Source: a virus. From it: DNA of 64,000 nucleotides. This document shows, in pieces, positions 1-8,171 of the stretch (the first letter of the stretch is position 1; every line of letters begins with the position of its first letter). The stretch is from the IMG/VR virus record IMGVR_UViG_3300017917_003143, positions 66,095 through 130,094 of that record. One strand, 5' to 3'. The position numbers and the translations under genes were made by a program. Under the pieces are notes generated by a model. The model did no database searches. It saw only the letters and a list, made by a program, of their open reading frames with translations, and was not told the origin of the DNA.

Positions 1-525
1 TACTACAATGATCAGCGCCAGCGACAGTTGGAACTCAGCTTTAAACTAAAGTGGCGCCATGCTTATTTGGAGAATCTACGCGAAGCCCTGGCCACAGTGA
101 GCCAAAATTCCAATGCTGGTGATTGTATTGGGTTATATGCCCGAGCATGCTCCTATCAAGGCTATGTCACGATCAAAGCTCGCCCAGGACAGCACGGGTG
201 GAGCCGTACTGCGGCGTTTGATGATTCTGTCACCCTAAACATGATACATCAGCATTTGATACAAAGCCGGCCTGCTGTGCTGATCACTATAGATGATCGC
301 CAAGGGCGCAGGATTTGGCAAGGGTGTCAACGCTGGAGCGAACTGGATAACGAAATGTCAGGGTGGGTACCAAACGAGCGATTGCTACAGCCTACCCGTG
401 ATGGGATCCAAATAAATGGGTATCTTGCCCTGGATGCCCGGGTACCTTTTAATCTAACAGACTCTACACCGGTGTTAGACACCGTAAAAATGGAGGTTGT
501 CCGCAACGCCCAATGCCCGAATTAA
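1..525 (+). CDS. hypothetical protein, 5' end outside window
   Basis: The reading frame is open from the first base of the window to the stop at 523-525, so the gene almost certainly starts upstream. At least 174 codons are visible; an internal TTG at 28 is not a convincing start. I do not recognise a family. The visible part is soluble-looking, with many Trp and Arg residues, no membrane segment and no obvious catalytic motif. It ends 95 bases before clpP1, and that gap carries a promoter. Confidence 0.6.
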   Translation, partial: YYNDQRQRQLELSFKLKWRHAYLENLREALATVSQNSNAGDCIGLYARACSYQGYVTIKARPGQHGWSRTAAFDDSVTLNMIHQHLIQSRPAVLITIDDRQGRRIWQGCQRWSELDNEMSGWVPNERLLQPTRDGIQINGYLALDARVPFNLTDSTPVLDTVKMEVVRNAQCPN

Positions 526-575
526 CTGAGCCGATTTTGAATTTGCTCATAAGTAAGTGAGTTGTTCAAAATCTA

Positions 576-584
576 TGTTATAAT
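576..584 (+). promoter_or_regulatory. extended -10 promoter for clpP1
   Basis: A perfect TATAAT at 579-584 is preceded by TGT, an extended -10 element. No good -35 hexamer lies 16-18 bases upstream. It would start transcription near 591, about 29 bases before the clpP1 start. Confidence 0.55.
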
Positions 585-619
585 ATACATACTTTACAAA
601 CAGCACTATTTTCTAGACT

Positions 620-1201
620 ATGACTGCGATGATCCAAGAAAAAGACGATCTTACATACTCTCCTGGTGACGATCTTAAAAAGAGTGGCATCTACACATTT
701 ATGGGTGATGTAGACAGTGACAGTATGTTGCCCATCATCGAATGGATCCTACATGAAAACTACATAGTCAAGAAAAAGAAAAAAGAACTCATCCTGATGA
801 TTTGCAGTCGCGGCGGGGATATGGAAGAAGCCTTTGCCTTGATTGACGTGATGAAGAGCAGTAATATACCCATCAAGACTGTGGGCTTGGGGCAGATTGC
901 CAGCTGTGGATTGTTGATATTCCTAGCAGGTACTCTCGGTCGTAGAGTTCTTACACCCAACACATCTATTTTAAGTCATCAATATTCATGGGGCAGTGAT
1001 GGCAAGCATCACGAGCTCTTTGCTATAACCAAAGAGTTTGGTCTAGCCCAACAAAGAATGTTGGATCACTATTGCGAGACCACTGGGCTTGATGAAGAAA
1101 CAGTCAAAGCAAAACTATTGCCGGCCAATGATGTATGGCTCAGTGCGCTAGAAGCCAAAGAACTAGGCATCTGCGATCATATCGCACACATCGTGCGTTA
1201 A
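620..1201 (+). CDS. ClpP-like serine peptidase (divergent copy)
   Basis: This 193-aa protein has the size and fold pattern of the ClpP peptidase, the chamber-forming subunit of Clp proteases. The catalytic triad is intact: Ser95 in IASCG (canonical AASMG), His120 in LSHQ and Asp171 in NDVWLSALEA. The surrounding residues are far from consensus: the usual PGG loop reads SRGGD at 63-67 and a lysine run sits at 51-55. It is clearly different from the second ClpP at 2823. The start ATG has no visible Shine-Dalgarno sequence; a second ATG lies at 629. The gene is convergent with, and overlaps by four bases, the minus-strand gene behind it. It may form its own ring or a mixed ring with the second ClpP, as ClpP/ClpR do in cyanobacteria; this is inference. 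Confidence 0.88.
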   Translation: MTAMIQEKDDLTYSPGDDLKKSGIYTFMGDVDSDSMLPIIEWILHENYIVKKKKKELILMICSRGGDMEEAFALIDVMKSSNIPIKTVGLGQIASCGLLIFLAGTLGRRVLTPNTSILSHQYSWGSDGKHHELFAITKEFGLAQQRMLDHYCETTGLDEETVKAKLLPANDVWLSALEAKELGICDHIAHIVR

Positions 1202-2760
1202 AAACTTTTACGGCGTTTACGTCCCAAAGCCTCAGCATCGCCTGGGGCTTTTGCTTTTGTGTCCGCGGCTTTGATAGAACTACGTTGTTGAGCGATCTTG
1301 TCTAGCTTGGCGTCAACAGGTTCTGTTTCTAAACTGTCCACAGGATCCACAGGATTGACGTCTGATGGTTTAGCACCATTCTTCAAAATAGTGAATGTAT
1401 AGTTGCCTTTGCCGCCTGTGGAGAAGTAGACTTTGCTGGCATCTAACAGCACACCTGTAACCGCTTCTGATGGATACTTGGCTTCCAGGGCAGTGATAGT
1501 AATGGTATCGCCGCTGACTCCGGTATAGGTGTACATCTGTACCAAGGCCGCATTGTTCAATATCGATGATGCGGCTTCACCAAAGTTGGTATTTTTGTTG
1601 ACATAGTCAGCCACAGGATAAGCGATAGCGGCAATCATGTGTTCAATGGGGATGATCCTACTGGGGTCCTTGCTCTTGCGTCCCTCGTACATTTTTTCAA
1701 GTCGCGGACTCAATAAGCCAGAGCCGATGATCTTGTCATTGGGGCCCATGGACTTGAGTTTCATGACTTGATCAGCTTCTTCGGGCGTGATCATTTTATA
1801 TTGTACAGCCAAAGCCAAGGGAGCACCAAAGTGTCCTTGGCGTTCAATGGTGTTTAGTAATTCGATAGAATCTGCATACTTGTCCAAGAGTTTTTGTCCG
1901 GCAGGAACTGCTTCTAATTCTTTGACAGATTTTTGCAAGTTGGTCACTGATGCTGAAGCACCGTCTTTGCCTTTGCTGGACAGCTTGATCTGTTTACCAT
2001 CTGGATTGACCAACAAGCTGTCGTAAAGACCGCCAATGGTATTGGTATTGAAACTGATAGTACAATCGCTGTACCCGCCGCCACCAAAGAAAATATCAGC
2101 GGCTTCGTTGGCATTACCTTTGACTTTTTTGCCTAACACCAATGCGATAGGTTGCAGAACTTCAGCAAAGTAATCGCGGAAGGCTTCGGGATTCATGTTA
2201 CCTCGGGGTATTTGGCAAGGAATGTCTGACTCGATGAAAATCTGCAGTGCTCGAGTTTCGTCGCTGTCAGGACCAAACTTAGCGATACATTGTTGTAGAA
2301 TCGTGTCTGGTGTGTTGTTTTGATACTGTGTGAGCCACTCGCTGGGTTTGAGTCCAGAGTTTTCTTTTTGTCCCACTTTGCTCTGATACTTGAACCCGCC
2401 GGGTATGGCATCGTGTGGGAAATTGTTCTGTGTGCGATTGGGGCTGATTTCTTTGTAGTATCTCCCCAGATAGTAAGGTGTTTCGTCTTCACCAGTGAAA
2501 GTGGCAATAGCAAAGGCTCCAGAACCAGCTGTGGGCTGGTTGGTCCAGTGTATGTTTATGCCATTTTTTGCGAGACTTGCAATGGCCGCACTCATTTCAT
2601 CAGTTGATGCATAACGGCCGTTTTCGGGATAGAAATCCAAGCCCTGGAAAGTGATGATGTCATCTACATTATTTTTGAATTTTTCCCCGGGTTTGCGATT
2701 GGCCAAACCCACACCTTCGTCCAGGGCAGGATATTTGATGATATTTATTAAGTCTCTCAT
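1198..2760 (-). CDS. hypothetical 520-aa phage protein
   Basis: This is the only long minus-strand gene in the left part of the window. I do not recognise it. It lacks membrane segments and a signal peptide. The middle has a glycine-rich FFGGGG stretch (around 225-230) and an SSKGKDGASAS segment (around 261-271) that looks like a phosphate- or nucleic-acid-binding loop. The last 60 residues are charged and end in a basic GRKRRKS tail. It is divergent from clpP2, sharing a 62-base promoter region, and convergent with clpP1. A DNA- or nucleotide-binding enzyme is possible but unsupported by any family motif I can name. Confidence 0.75.
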   Translation of the reverse strand: MRDLINIIKYPALDEGVGLANRKPGEKFKNNVDDIITFQGLDFYPENGRYASTDEMSAAIASLAKNGINIHWTNQPTAGSGAFAIATFTGEDETPYYLGRYYKEISPNRTQNNFPHDAIPGGFKYQSKVGQKENSGLKPSEWLTQYQNNTPDTILQQCIAKFGPDSDETRALQIFIESDIPCQIPRGNMNPEAFRDYFAEVLQPIALVLGKKVKGNANEAADIFFGGGGYSDCTISFNTNTIGGLYDSLLVNPDGKQIKLSSKGKDGASASVTNLQKSVKELEAVPAGQKLLDKYADSIELLNTIERQGHFGAPLALAVQYKMITPEEADQVMKLKSMGPNDKIIGSGLLSPRLEKMYEGRKSKDPSRIIPIEHMIAAIAYPVADYVNKNTNFGEAASSILNNAALVQMYTYTGVSGDTITITALEAKYPSEAVTGVLLDASKVYFSTGGKGNYTFTILKNGAKPSDVNPVDPVDSLETEPVDAKLDKIAQQRSSIKAADTKAKAPGDAEALGRKRRKSF

Positions 2761-2779
2761 TGCGATTCTTTTCTGTGTA

Positions 2780-2788
2780 TGCTATACT
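2780..2788 (+). promoter_or_regulatory. extended -10 promoter for clpP2
   Basis: TATACT at 2783-2788 is preceded by TGC, giving an extended -10 element like that of clpP1. The -35 region is weak. The AGGAG ribosome-binding site follows at 2813-2817. Confidence 0.5.
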
Positions 2789-2822
2789 TATCTAGGATAC
2801 TTACATTACAACAGGAGAATTC

Positions 2823-3419
2823 ATGCCCAATTTAGTGCCCATTGTGCTGGAACAAACCAGCCGCGGAGAACGCAGTTACGACATTTATAGCCGATTACTG
2901 AAAGATCGCATCGTCATGCTAGACACAGATGTAAACAGCCATAGTGCTAGTTTGATAGTGGCGCAGATGCTGTTCTTAGAAGCTGAAGATCCAGACAAAG
3001 ACATCTTGTTTTACATCAATTCGCCCGGCGGGTCGGTTACCGCAGGAATGAGCATTTACGACACAATGAATTACATCAAATGTGATGTCACTACCATCGT
3101 TATGGGGCAAGCCGCGAGCATGGGTTCTTGTCTAGCTCAGGCTGGCGCACCCGGTAAGCGTTACATCTTGCCCAACGCACGACACATGATCCACCAGCCC
3201 TTGGGCGGAGCAGAAGGTCAAGCCACAGACATTGAGATCCATGCTCGTGAGATCTTGCGCTGGAAAGATGTGTTGACCAACATTTATGTCAAGCATAATT
3301 CAGCAGGCAAAACTTTTGAAGATTTGCGCAATGATATGGAACGAGATAATTTCATGACCGCAGAACAAAGTGTCGCATACGGATTAGCAGACAAGGTTAT
3401 CAACAAGAGAGATGCCTAA
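2823..3419 (+). CDS. clpP: ATP-dependent Clp protease proteolytic subunit ClpP
   Basis: A 198-aa, full-length and nearly canonical ClpP. The catalytic triad is Ser99 (GQAASMGS), His124 (MIHQPLGG) and Asp175 (ERDNFMT). The oxyanion-loop motif NSPGGSV is at 66-72. The protein should assemble as a tetradecameric chamber that cuts unfolded polypeptides fed in by a Clp ATPase. The start is set by AGGAG six bases upstream. The gene overlaps the following radical-SAM gene by eight bases, so the two are translationally coupled. A matching ClpA with an IGF docking loop is encoded at 55024, so this is likely half of a phage-encoded ClpAP. There is no propeptide-like extension. Confidence 0.96.
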   Translation: MPNLVPIVLEQTSRGERSYDIYSRLLKDRIVMLDTDVNSHSASLIVAQMLFLEAEDPDKDILFYINSPGGSVTAGMSIYDTMNYIKCDVTTIVMGQAASMGSCLAQAGAPGKRYILPNARHMIHQPLGGAEGQATDIEIHAREILRWKDVLTNIYVKHNSAGKTFEDLRNDMERDNFMTAEQSVAYGLADKVINKRDA

Positions 3420-4722
3420 ACAAGAAGTTTTCTGCAACAGTCCGTGGTATGAACTGCATGTATACTGGGATGGGTCTTTAGCATTTTGTTGCCATGCCAC
3501 TCCCAGAGTTCCTTATGATTCCAAAGAGAAATCAACGTATAACATAAAGAACATGACCATTCGAGAATGGTATGATTCTGAACCTATGCGAAAATCACGA
3601 ATGTGGATGCTGGGTGACCAACGTTGGAATCACTGTGATCGTTGTTGGCATGAGGAATCTGTTTCAGACACCAGTCGCCGTCATCGTAGTAATCAGAAAT
3701 CAGTTATCTTTCGACAAAACTTTAATGAAAGTCTACAGCAGAGTCCAGGGTGGTCAAAATTTAAGCACAGCCTAGATAATCAAGGGGCCTATAGTGGATT
3801 GCCTATAGACTTACACATTGATCTTGGAAACTATTGCAACTTGGCCTGCAAGATGTGCAATCCTTATGCTTCCAGTCGCATCGCTAGCCAGCACAAACAA
3901 TGGGGCATATTGGATCGTAGTACACAAGATTGGACTCAAGACCAAACTGTATGGAACAGATTCCTCCAGGAACTATTAGATACTCCTCAGTTAAAAAATA
4001 TACACTTCATGGGTGGAGAGACTCTGATACAACCAAGATTTCGAGAGCTCATTGAATTTCTACATTTACATGATCGCACGGATCTATGCGTGAGTTTTGT
4101 CACCAATGGTACTGTGTATGATCAAGACCTTGTTGGTAAATTAAAATCTTTTGAGCGGGTAGGGATAGAAGTCAGTATCGAAGCATTAGATGAGGTCAAT
4201 GCTTATGTCCGTCAAGGAACAGACACTGATCTAGTGATCAAGAATATAGAAAAATATCTTGCAGAGTGCAATGGATCCTCGATCACTGTGACTCTGCGTC
4301 CTGCTCCAGGATTATTGACTGTAAAAAGCTATTGGCAAGTCATTGAGTATGCGTTACAAAATTCTCTGTTGATCAAAAGCAACCTGTGTACTGATCCTGC
4401 ATTTTTACACATCAATGTTCTGCCAGAAGAATTAAAACTCAAATACAAACAGTTTTATGTAGATCTCGTGCAACGATGGAATTTAAGAGATCAAAATCTT
4501 GATCCAGATTCCAATGAAAGCGACCCTAATAACTATCTATCAGTGGCAGTAAATCAGATATTGCAAATTATAAATCTATTAGAATCGCCGCCTCCCGCTG
4601 ATCAAGAAGATTTGCTTAGGCAGTTAGTTGATCATCTGCAAAGATGGGATCCTGTCTACGGCCTTGATGCCAGACTGGTCTACCCAGAATTGATTCCTAC
4701 GTTAGATAGATATGGATACTAG
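3412..4722 (+). CDS. twitch-domain radical SAM enzyme (copy 1)
   Basis: A 436-aa radical SAM protein. The [4Fe-4S] motif CxxxCxxC is at Cys142, Cys146 and Cys149 ([10 protein letters not shown]), followed by a GGET-like SAM-binding segment (FMGGETL). Ahead of it is a cysteine-rich SPASM/twitch-like module with Cys8, Cys26, Cys27, Cys75 and Cys78, which would hold an auxiliary Fe-S cluster. Radical SAM enzymes of this layout usually modify peptides or other macromolecules; the substrate here is unknown. The start overlaps the clpP stop (ATGCCTAA) and the end overlaps the next gene by 11 bases, so all three are coupled. A second enzyme of the same type is at 50583. Confidence 0.9.
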   Translation: MPKQEVFCNSPWYELHVYWDGSLAFCCHATPRVPYDSKEKSTYNIKNMTIREWYDSEPMRKSRMWMLGDQRWNHCDRCWHEESVSDTSRRHRSNQKSVIFRQNFNESLQQSPGWSKFKHSLDNQGAYSGLPIDLHIDLGNYCNLACKMCNPYASSRIASQHKQWGILDRSTQDWTQDQTVWNRFLQELLDTPQLKNIHFMGGETLIQPRFRELIEFLHLHDRTDLCVSFVTNGTVYDQDLVGKLKSFERVGIEVSIEALDEVNAYVRQGTDTDLVIKNIEKYLAECNGSSITVTLRPAPGLLTVKSYWQVIEYALQNSLLIKSNLCTDPAFLHINVLPEELKLKYKQFYVDLVQRWNLRDQNLDPDSNESDPNNYLSVAVNQILQIINLLESPPPADQEDLLRQLVDHLQRWDPVYGLDARLVYPELIPTLDRYGY

Positions 4723-5179
4723 ATATTTTGATACCAAGGTAGAGTTATCGATTACTCCAATATATCACGACGAGCCACCGTTGATCAAAGTCATTGGATT
4801 TGATCAACCATGGAACAGTTATCTAGAGCAACCTCAAGTGTTTACTTTCAATCAGCGTTGCAGAGCAGGTTTGTACACTTTTGAAATACAACTGCTCAAC
4901 AAAAAAGACAGTGATACTATTGCTGATCAAGGATTAGACAAAGCCGTGACCATAGACTGGATAGCAATCAACGGAATACGAGATCAGAAGTTCATCTGGA
5001 AAGGCCAATACAGTCCGGAATATCCTGAACCTTGGTATGGCCAGCAGGACCCCAAGCCGCCTAAGGTGATGTCAGGACATACTTACTTGGGATGGAATGG
5101 TCGGTGGACTTTAGACGTCACTGTGCCAGCATTTGTTTGGGTGCATCAAACGCTGGACTTGGGCTGGATATATGATTGA
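4712..5179 (+). CDS. hypothetical protein coupled to radical SAM enzyme
   Basis: A 155-aa protein rich in Trp, Tyr and Pro with a predicted all-beta pattern; no family recognised. The start lies inside the end of the radical SAM gene (11-base overlap), so the two are likely co-translated. It has no signal peptide or membrane segment. It may be a partner or substrate of the radical SAM enzyme, or a carbohydrate-binding-like virion protein; both are guesses from context. Confidence 0.75.
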   Translation: MDTRYFDTKVELSITPIYHDEPPLIKVIGFDQPWNSYLEQPQVFTFNQRCRAGLYTFEIQLLNKKDSDTIADQGLDKAVTIDWIAINGIRDQKFIWKGQYSPEYPEPWYGQQDPKPPKVMSGHTYLGWNGRWTLDVTVPAFVWVHQTLDLGWIYD

Positions 5180-5709
5180 ATTCTTTTTAACCAATTCTGT
5201 CTAGCAGTCAACCAAAAATCCACCACGCGGTTGACCTGCTCGCGCTGCCAATCTTGACATTCGGGTTCGGGAACTGCAAAACGTGCTTCGGCCGGTTTTG
5301 ACAGCATCAAGGGCAACAGGTTGTGCTTTTTCAAGATCTTGGGTATGATGTTGTTGTCGGGCAAACAAAACATCATAAGATCTTGGATGCTGTGTGTCTT
5401 ACACCAGGTCACAGCACGTTCAACCAAGGCATGTGCTATGCCTCGCTGACGATGATTGCGTGATACTGCCACGCTGAGTTCGGCATGATTTTCTCGATGG
5501 GCGACTTGGCACACGCCAATAATGTTACAGGCCAGCTCGACTACAAAGAATTGATGCTCTTGTATATGGAAACGATCCCATGTCTGTTCAATCACTAGAT
5601 CTGAAGCATGAAAACCGAAGTACATGTATCGGCTTTCTTGATCCAGCGATTTAAAGAATCTTTGTATAGCCGGCCAATCACTGACCTCGGCGCTTCTTAC
5701 AGGCCACAT
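5146..5709 (-). CDS. GNAT-family N-acetyltransferase
   Basis: A 187-aa protein with the GNAT fold signature. The acetyl-CoA-binding motif A reads VAVSRNHRQRGIAHALVE (R-x-x-G-x-A type), preceded by the beta-strand segment that ends in HAELSVAV. GNAT enzymes transfer acetyl groups from acetyl-CoA to amines on proteins or small molecules; the target is unknown. The gene overlaps the convergent plus-strand gene by 34 bases. Its ATG directly abuts the stop of the 38-aa gene upstream, so the two form a minus-strand operon behind a late-type promoter. Confidence 0.85.
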   Translation of the reverse strand: MWPVRSAEVSDWPAIQRFFKSLDQESRYMYFGFHASDLVIEQTWDRFHIQEHQFFVVELACNIIGVCQVAHRENHAELSVAVSRNHRQRGIAHALVERAVTWCKTHSIQDLMMFCLPDNNIIPKILKKHNLLPLMLSKPAEARFAVPEPECQDWQREQVNRVVDFWLTARQNWLKRIQSYIQPKSSV

Positions 5710-5826
5710 TTATTTGTAAAGATTTTGTGCGTCTTGCCATTTGCCGTTGCGGGCCAAGTCGGCGGCGTATTTGGCTTGGCCAAGGTCGCATAAAAATTCC
5801 CAGATGCTTGATAGTATTGATTTCAT
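5710..5826 (-). CDS. 38-aa small protein upstream of GNAT gene
   Basis: A short gene with ATG at 5826, an AAGGA ribosome-binding site eight bases before it, and a stop that touches the GNAT start. The peptide begins MKSILSSIWEFLCDLG and continues as an amphipathic helix with Ala-Ala-Asp-Leu-Ala-Arg. The good translation signals and operon position make it credible. Function unknown. Confidence 0.6.
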   Translation of the reverse strand: MKSILSSIWEFLCDLGQAKYAADLARNGKWQDAQNLYK

Positions 5827-5856
5827 AATGGTTTTCCTTATTAGTGTTTCTACTGA

Positions 5857-5864
5857 TATTTATA
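5857..5864 (-). promoter_or_regulatory. T4-type late promoter TATAAATA (minus strand)
   Basis: On the minus strand the sequence reads TATAAATA, an exact match to the T4 late promoter -10 element. It is 31 bases upstream of the 38-aa gene and would drive it together with the GNAT gene. Confidence 0.6.
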
Positions 5865-5908
5865 TGTTGCACCACCACAAAATATTAAAGTTTTATGACA
5901 CCGCAAGG

Positions 5909-5937
5909 TTGACCAGAAATCGCCATTTTGCTACAAT
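5909..5937 (+). promoter_or_regulatory. sigma70-type early promoter
   Basis: TTGACC (5909-5914), 17-bp spacer, TACAAT (5932-5937). The spacer carries the AGAAAT...CATTT sequence shared by the early promoters of this region. Confidence 0.75.
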
Positions 5938-5962
5938 ATGGATTCAACAGTTGGAGCAGACT

Positions 5963-6166
5963 ATGGCCTACACCGTTTTCAAACACAATCAAAACTATGG
6001 TCCTCGTGCAGGACTAGAAGGTCCGTTCCACTATCCCAATGGGCAGGTCTTGTACTACGATCCCAAGCAGGGCGAGTACTATGACCCACGCACAGACTTC
6101 TATGTAGACCGAGAAGATGTGGCTCTTTTACAACAGAGCATTTTTGACCGGGTTAGTGGGCACTAA
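5963..6166 (+). CDS. hypothetical 67-aa protein
   Basis: The ATG at 5963 is chosen because it follows the promoter at 5909 and a GGAG site; upstream in-frame ATGs lie before the promoter. The protein is tyrosine-, proline- and aspartate-rich (FHYPNGQVLYYDP, GEYYDPRTDFYVD) and soluble. The family is not recognised. The stop codon lies inside a GGTTAGTG...CACTAACC palindrome. Confidence 0.7.
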   Translation: MAYTVFKHNQNYGPRAGLEGPFHYPNGQVLYYDPKQGEYYDPRTDFYVDREDVALLQQSIFDRVSGH

Positions 6167-6168
6167 CC
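6151..6168. promoter_or_regulatory. GTTAGT-N4-ACTAAC palindrome, copy 1
   Basis: GGTTAGTG, two bases, CACTAACC: a perfect 8-bp dyad with the upstream gene's TAA stop in its right arm. Its centre is 17.5 bases before the -35 hexamer of the next promoter. No U-tract follows, so it is more like a protein-binding operator or a processing hairpin than a terminator. Confidence 0.6.
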
Positions 6169-6176
6169 TGCGCTGG

Positions 6177-6206
6177 TTGACCAGAAATATCCATTTCGGT
6201 TATAAT
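6177..6206 (+). promoter_or_regulatory. sigma70-type early promoter
   Basis: TTGACC (6177-6182), 18-bp spacer, TATAAT (6201-6206). The spacer is nearly identical to those at 7071 and 21182. The ribosome-binding site TTAGGAG follows before the ATG at 6237. Confidence 0.85.
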
Positions 6207-6236
6207 ATGGGTATAGTAAGAAATTAGGAGAGCTAG

Positions 6237-6569
6237 ATGAAGCTGATGATCACGACCCAAGTGCAAGAAAACTACGGTGCCCACGATTGGGACGGCACGG
6301 GCGATTGCCCCCAGTACTGGAAGTTCAAAGGTGGCAACGACTACTCGTATGCCCTGGGCAGTCATGTTCGCAATACCGAAGCTCTTGCAGAGTTGGTCCA
6401 AGCTCTCCGTGGCCAGATCGAGTGCGATGACATTGGTTATCGCGAATACATCATAGGTTGGTCTGTGGAGTCGGACGACTATCTCACAGATTTTGAGCAA
6501 AGCCAGCTCGAATACGAAGGTAAGATCACTTACCGTACTCAAGAACTCACTCTCCTGGAGGCCGCATAA
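6237..6569 (+). CDS. hypothetical 110-aa protein
   Basis: An acidic soluble protein beginning MKLMITTQVQENYGAHDWDG. It is the first gene of a short operon of three overlapping genes. The start follows TTAGGAG, nine bases away. No domain recognised. Confidence 0.75.
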   Translation: MKLMITTQVQENYGAHDWDGTGDCPQYWKFKGGNDYSYALGSHVRNTEALAELVQALRGQIECDDIGYREYIIGWSVESDDYLTDFEQSQLEYEGKITYRTQELTLLEAA

Positions 6570-6844
6570 TGCCCACGATTTCCGAAATCAATCACGCCAT
6601 CATGCAAGGCGATCTTACCAACGATCAACTGGACAGCATCATTGCCGCGATCAAGTTCCGTCGCACACAGATCGCTCGCGAAATCAAACGCGAAGTCCGT
6701 GTAGGAGTGGCTGTAAAGTTCTACCATCCCAAATTGGGCATGGACGTCCATGGTACTGTGAATCGGGTGAAGCAGAAGTTCATCCTGGTGGATACCTCCA
6801 AAGGTCGTTACAATGTTCCAGCCAACCTGCTTGAGGTAGCATGA
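6569..6844 (+). CDS. hypothetical 91-aa protein with KOW/SH3-like tail
   Basis: The start overlaps the preceding stop (TAATG). The N-terminal half is a helical segment with basic residues (KFRRTQIAREIKREVR). The C-terminal half (about 45-90) alternates beta-strand residues and glycine in the way of small SH3/KOW barrels (GVAVKFYHPKLG...GTVNRV...FILVD). A nucleic-acid-binding role is possible but not shown. Confidence 0.7.
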   Translation: MPTISEINHAIMQGDLTNDQLDSIIAAIKFRRTQIAREIKREVRVGVAVKFYHPKLGMDVHGTVNRVKQKFILVDTSKGRYNVPANLLEVA

Positions 6845-7074
6845 GGTTAGATCTCAACGAAACCTTGCAATGGATTGGTGCCTTGTTTATCATAGCAGGG
6901 CACAGTCTAAACGCCATTGGTCCAGCGGCCTATCCTTACAATATCGTTACATTTTTCATAGGAACAATAATGTTTCTAATTTGGACCATCCGTGTTGCAA
7001 ATAAGCCACAGATGGTTGTAAACCTTGTGGCAGTAGGCATTGGGCTCACAGGACTGGTAAAAGCATTTGGTTGA
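6841..7074 (+). CDS. small membrane protein, about 3 TM segments
   Basis: A 77-aa hydrophobic protein linked to the previous gene by an ATGA overlap. Hydrophobic segments run at about 9-28, 33-50 and 57-75. Its TGA stop is embedded in the -35 hexamer of the next promoter. An inner-membrane location is likely; function unknown. Confidence 0.7.
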   Translation: MRLDLNETLQWIGALFIIAGHSLNAIGPAAYPYNIVTFFIGTIMFLIWTIRVANKPQMVVNLVAVGIGLTGLVKAFG

Positions 7075-7100
7075 CCAAAAATACCCATTTCGGTTATAAT
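7071..7100 (+). promoter_or_regulatory. sigma70-type early promoter
   Basis: TTGACC (7071-7076), 18-bp spacer, TATAAT (7095-7100). The stop codon of the upstream gene lies within the -35 element. Confidence 0.85.
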
Positions 7101-7129
7101 ATAGGTATAGTGTCAAAAAAGGAGCAGAC

Positions 7130-7393
7130 ATGTACACAGTTGAAGTTTACAAAAAAGACAAGCGCACCAAAACAGGCGAGCGCCTGGTTCGCAAAGTGGA
7201 TCATAGTACCGCGGACCGCGGCGCCTTGGAGCATGTGTATAAACACACCTACTTCCCCAGCCATGGATACCGTTTTGAGATCCATGAGACCTATGTGACT
7301 CGTCGGAACTTGATGGGCGGTGCAGAGTACAAAGAACGCTATGACACTCCTTATTTCTGCTCACCCAGTTCCGAATCCTATTGGAGCATGTGA
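7130..7393 (+). CDS. hypothetical 87-aa protein
   Basis: Starts after AAAAAAGGAGC. Basic N-terminus (VYKKDKRTKTGERLVRK) followed by an aromatic-rich C-terminus. No family recognised. The stop overlaps the next gene's ATG (TGATG). Confidence 0.7.
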   Translation: MYTVEVYKKDKRTKTGERLVRKVDHSTADRGALEHVYKHTYFPSHGYRFEIHETYVTRRNLMGGAEYKERYDTPYFCSPSSESYWSM

Positions 7394-7788
7394 TGGCTTT
7401 GAAAATCTATGAAGAGGTCACAGAATGGACGGGTATCGAATATCGAAAACCTAACCATGTGTACCTCATGGATGGTGACAAGGTCTATGGTTACAGTCCC
7501 TGGGGAACCGAACCTCCACGGTACATGAAGACCTTCTTGCGTATCGACAAGCGCGGTCGCAAGTTCGTTGAGTCCAAACAGAACCAATGGAAATTTGATC
7601 TCTCTATCCGTACCGAAGAACCCGTGAAAGAACCAGAACCACAAGGACAGGTTTGGACAGTAGCAGGATCAAAAGGTAATCAATATTTCGTCAACCTAAA
7701 TGCCGGTCATTGGTCTTGCACTTGCCCTGGGCATGGGTTCCGAGGCCGTTGCCGCCACGTGGACGAGATCGCCAAAACTGTAGCATAA
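7393..7788 (+). CDS. SWIM zinc-finger protein
   Basis: A 131-aa protein ending in a SWIM zinc finger: Cys109-x-Cys111-x8-Cys120-x-His122 (WSCTCPGHGFRGRCRHV). SWIM domains bind DNA or proteins and occur in recombination- and transposition-related factors. The N-terminal two thirds have no recognised domain. The ATG at 7393 is preferred over an upstream TTG because GGAG at 7383-7386 is well spaced and the TGATG overlap couples it to the gene before. Confidence 0.75.
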   Translation: MALKIYEEVTEWTGIEYRKPNHVYLMDGDKVYGYSPWGTEPPRYMKTFLRIDKRGRKFVESKQNQWKFDLSIRTEEPVKEPEPQGQVWTVAGSKGNQYFVNLNAGHWSCTCPGHGFRGRCRHVDEIAKTVA

Positions 7789-7791
7789 GGC

Positions 7792-7882
7792 AAAGTAGAT
7801 CGCCAAAAAAGTAGACCTTGCCCGCAAAGTTTGCTATACTAGTCCTACGCTGAAGCAATTATATTGATCGGCGATTTACTTT
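7792..7882 (+). promoter_or_regulatory. promoter inside a long inverted repeat
   Basis: TAGACC (7812-7817), 17-bp spacer, TATACT (7835-7840, with TGC before it). The promoter lies between the arms AAAGTAGATCGCC (7792-7804) and GGCGATTTACTTT (7870-7882), which pair at 12 of 13 positions. The right arm ends just before the AAAGGA ribosome-binding site of the next gene. Readthrough RNA could form the stem, while RNA from this promoter lacks the left arm. Confidence 0.6.
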
Positions 7883-7898
7883 AAAGGAAAATCATAAA

Positions 7899-8171
7899 AT
7901 GATTACTCGATTCAACGAAGAAACTAAGACTTACAAACTATTCAACGCTCTCCATTCTGGCGACGTTGTGACTCCTGCTCAGGCACAGAAGCGTTTTGGC
8001 ATTAAGAATATTTCTGCCGAAGTTAGCCGCATCCGCCAAGCTGGTTTTGCTGTTTATGCAAACCGTCGTACAGCTGGCAACGGTGTTCAGGTAACTGAAT
8101 ACGTCATGGGCAAACCAAGCCGCAAGATCGTGGCCGCTGGTTACAAAGCTCTTGCAATGGGCTTGGTCTAA
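7899..8171 (+). CDS. helix-turn-helix-like DNA-binding protein
   Basis: A 90-aa basic protein. Residues about 14-50 read as a winged-helix N-terminal half: a helix (YKLFNALHSG), then VVTPAQAQKRFGIKNISAEVSRIRQAGFAVYA, the typical tri-helical pattern with a recognition helix and the start of a wing. It has its own promoter and is followed by a strong terminator, so it is a single-gene unit. This arrangement suits a small abundant regulator. Its target is unknown. Confidence 0.65.
   Translation: MITRFNEETKTYKLFNALHSGDVVTPAQAQKRFGIKNISAEVSRIRQAGFAVYANRRTAGNGVQVTEYVMGKPSRKIVAAGYKALAMGLV

Noticed and set aside
5741-5962. Longer start for the 67-aa gene, 74 codons upstream
   Set aside because: It would place the start before the promoter at 5909 and across a minus-strand gene region.
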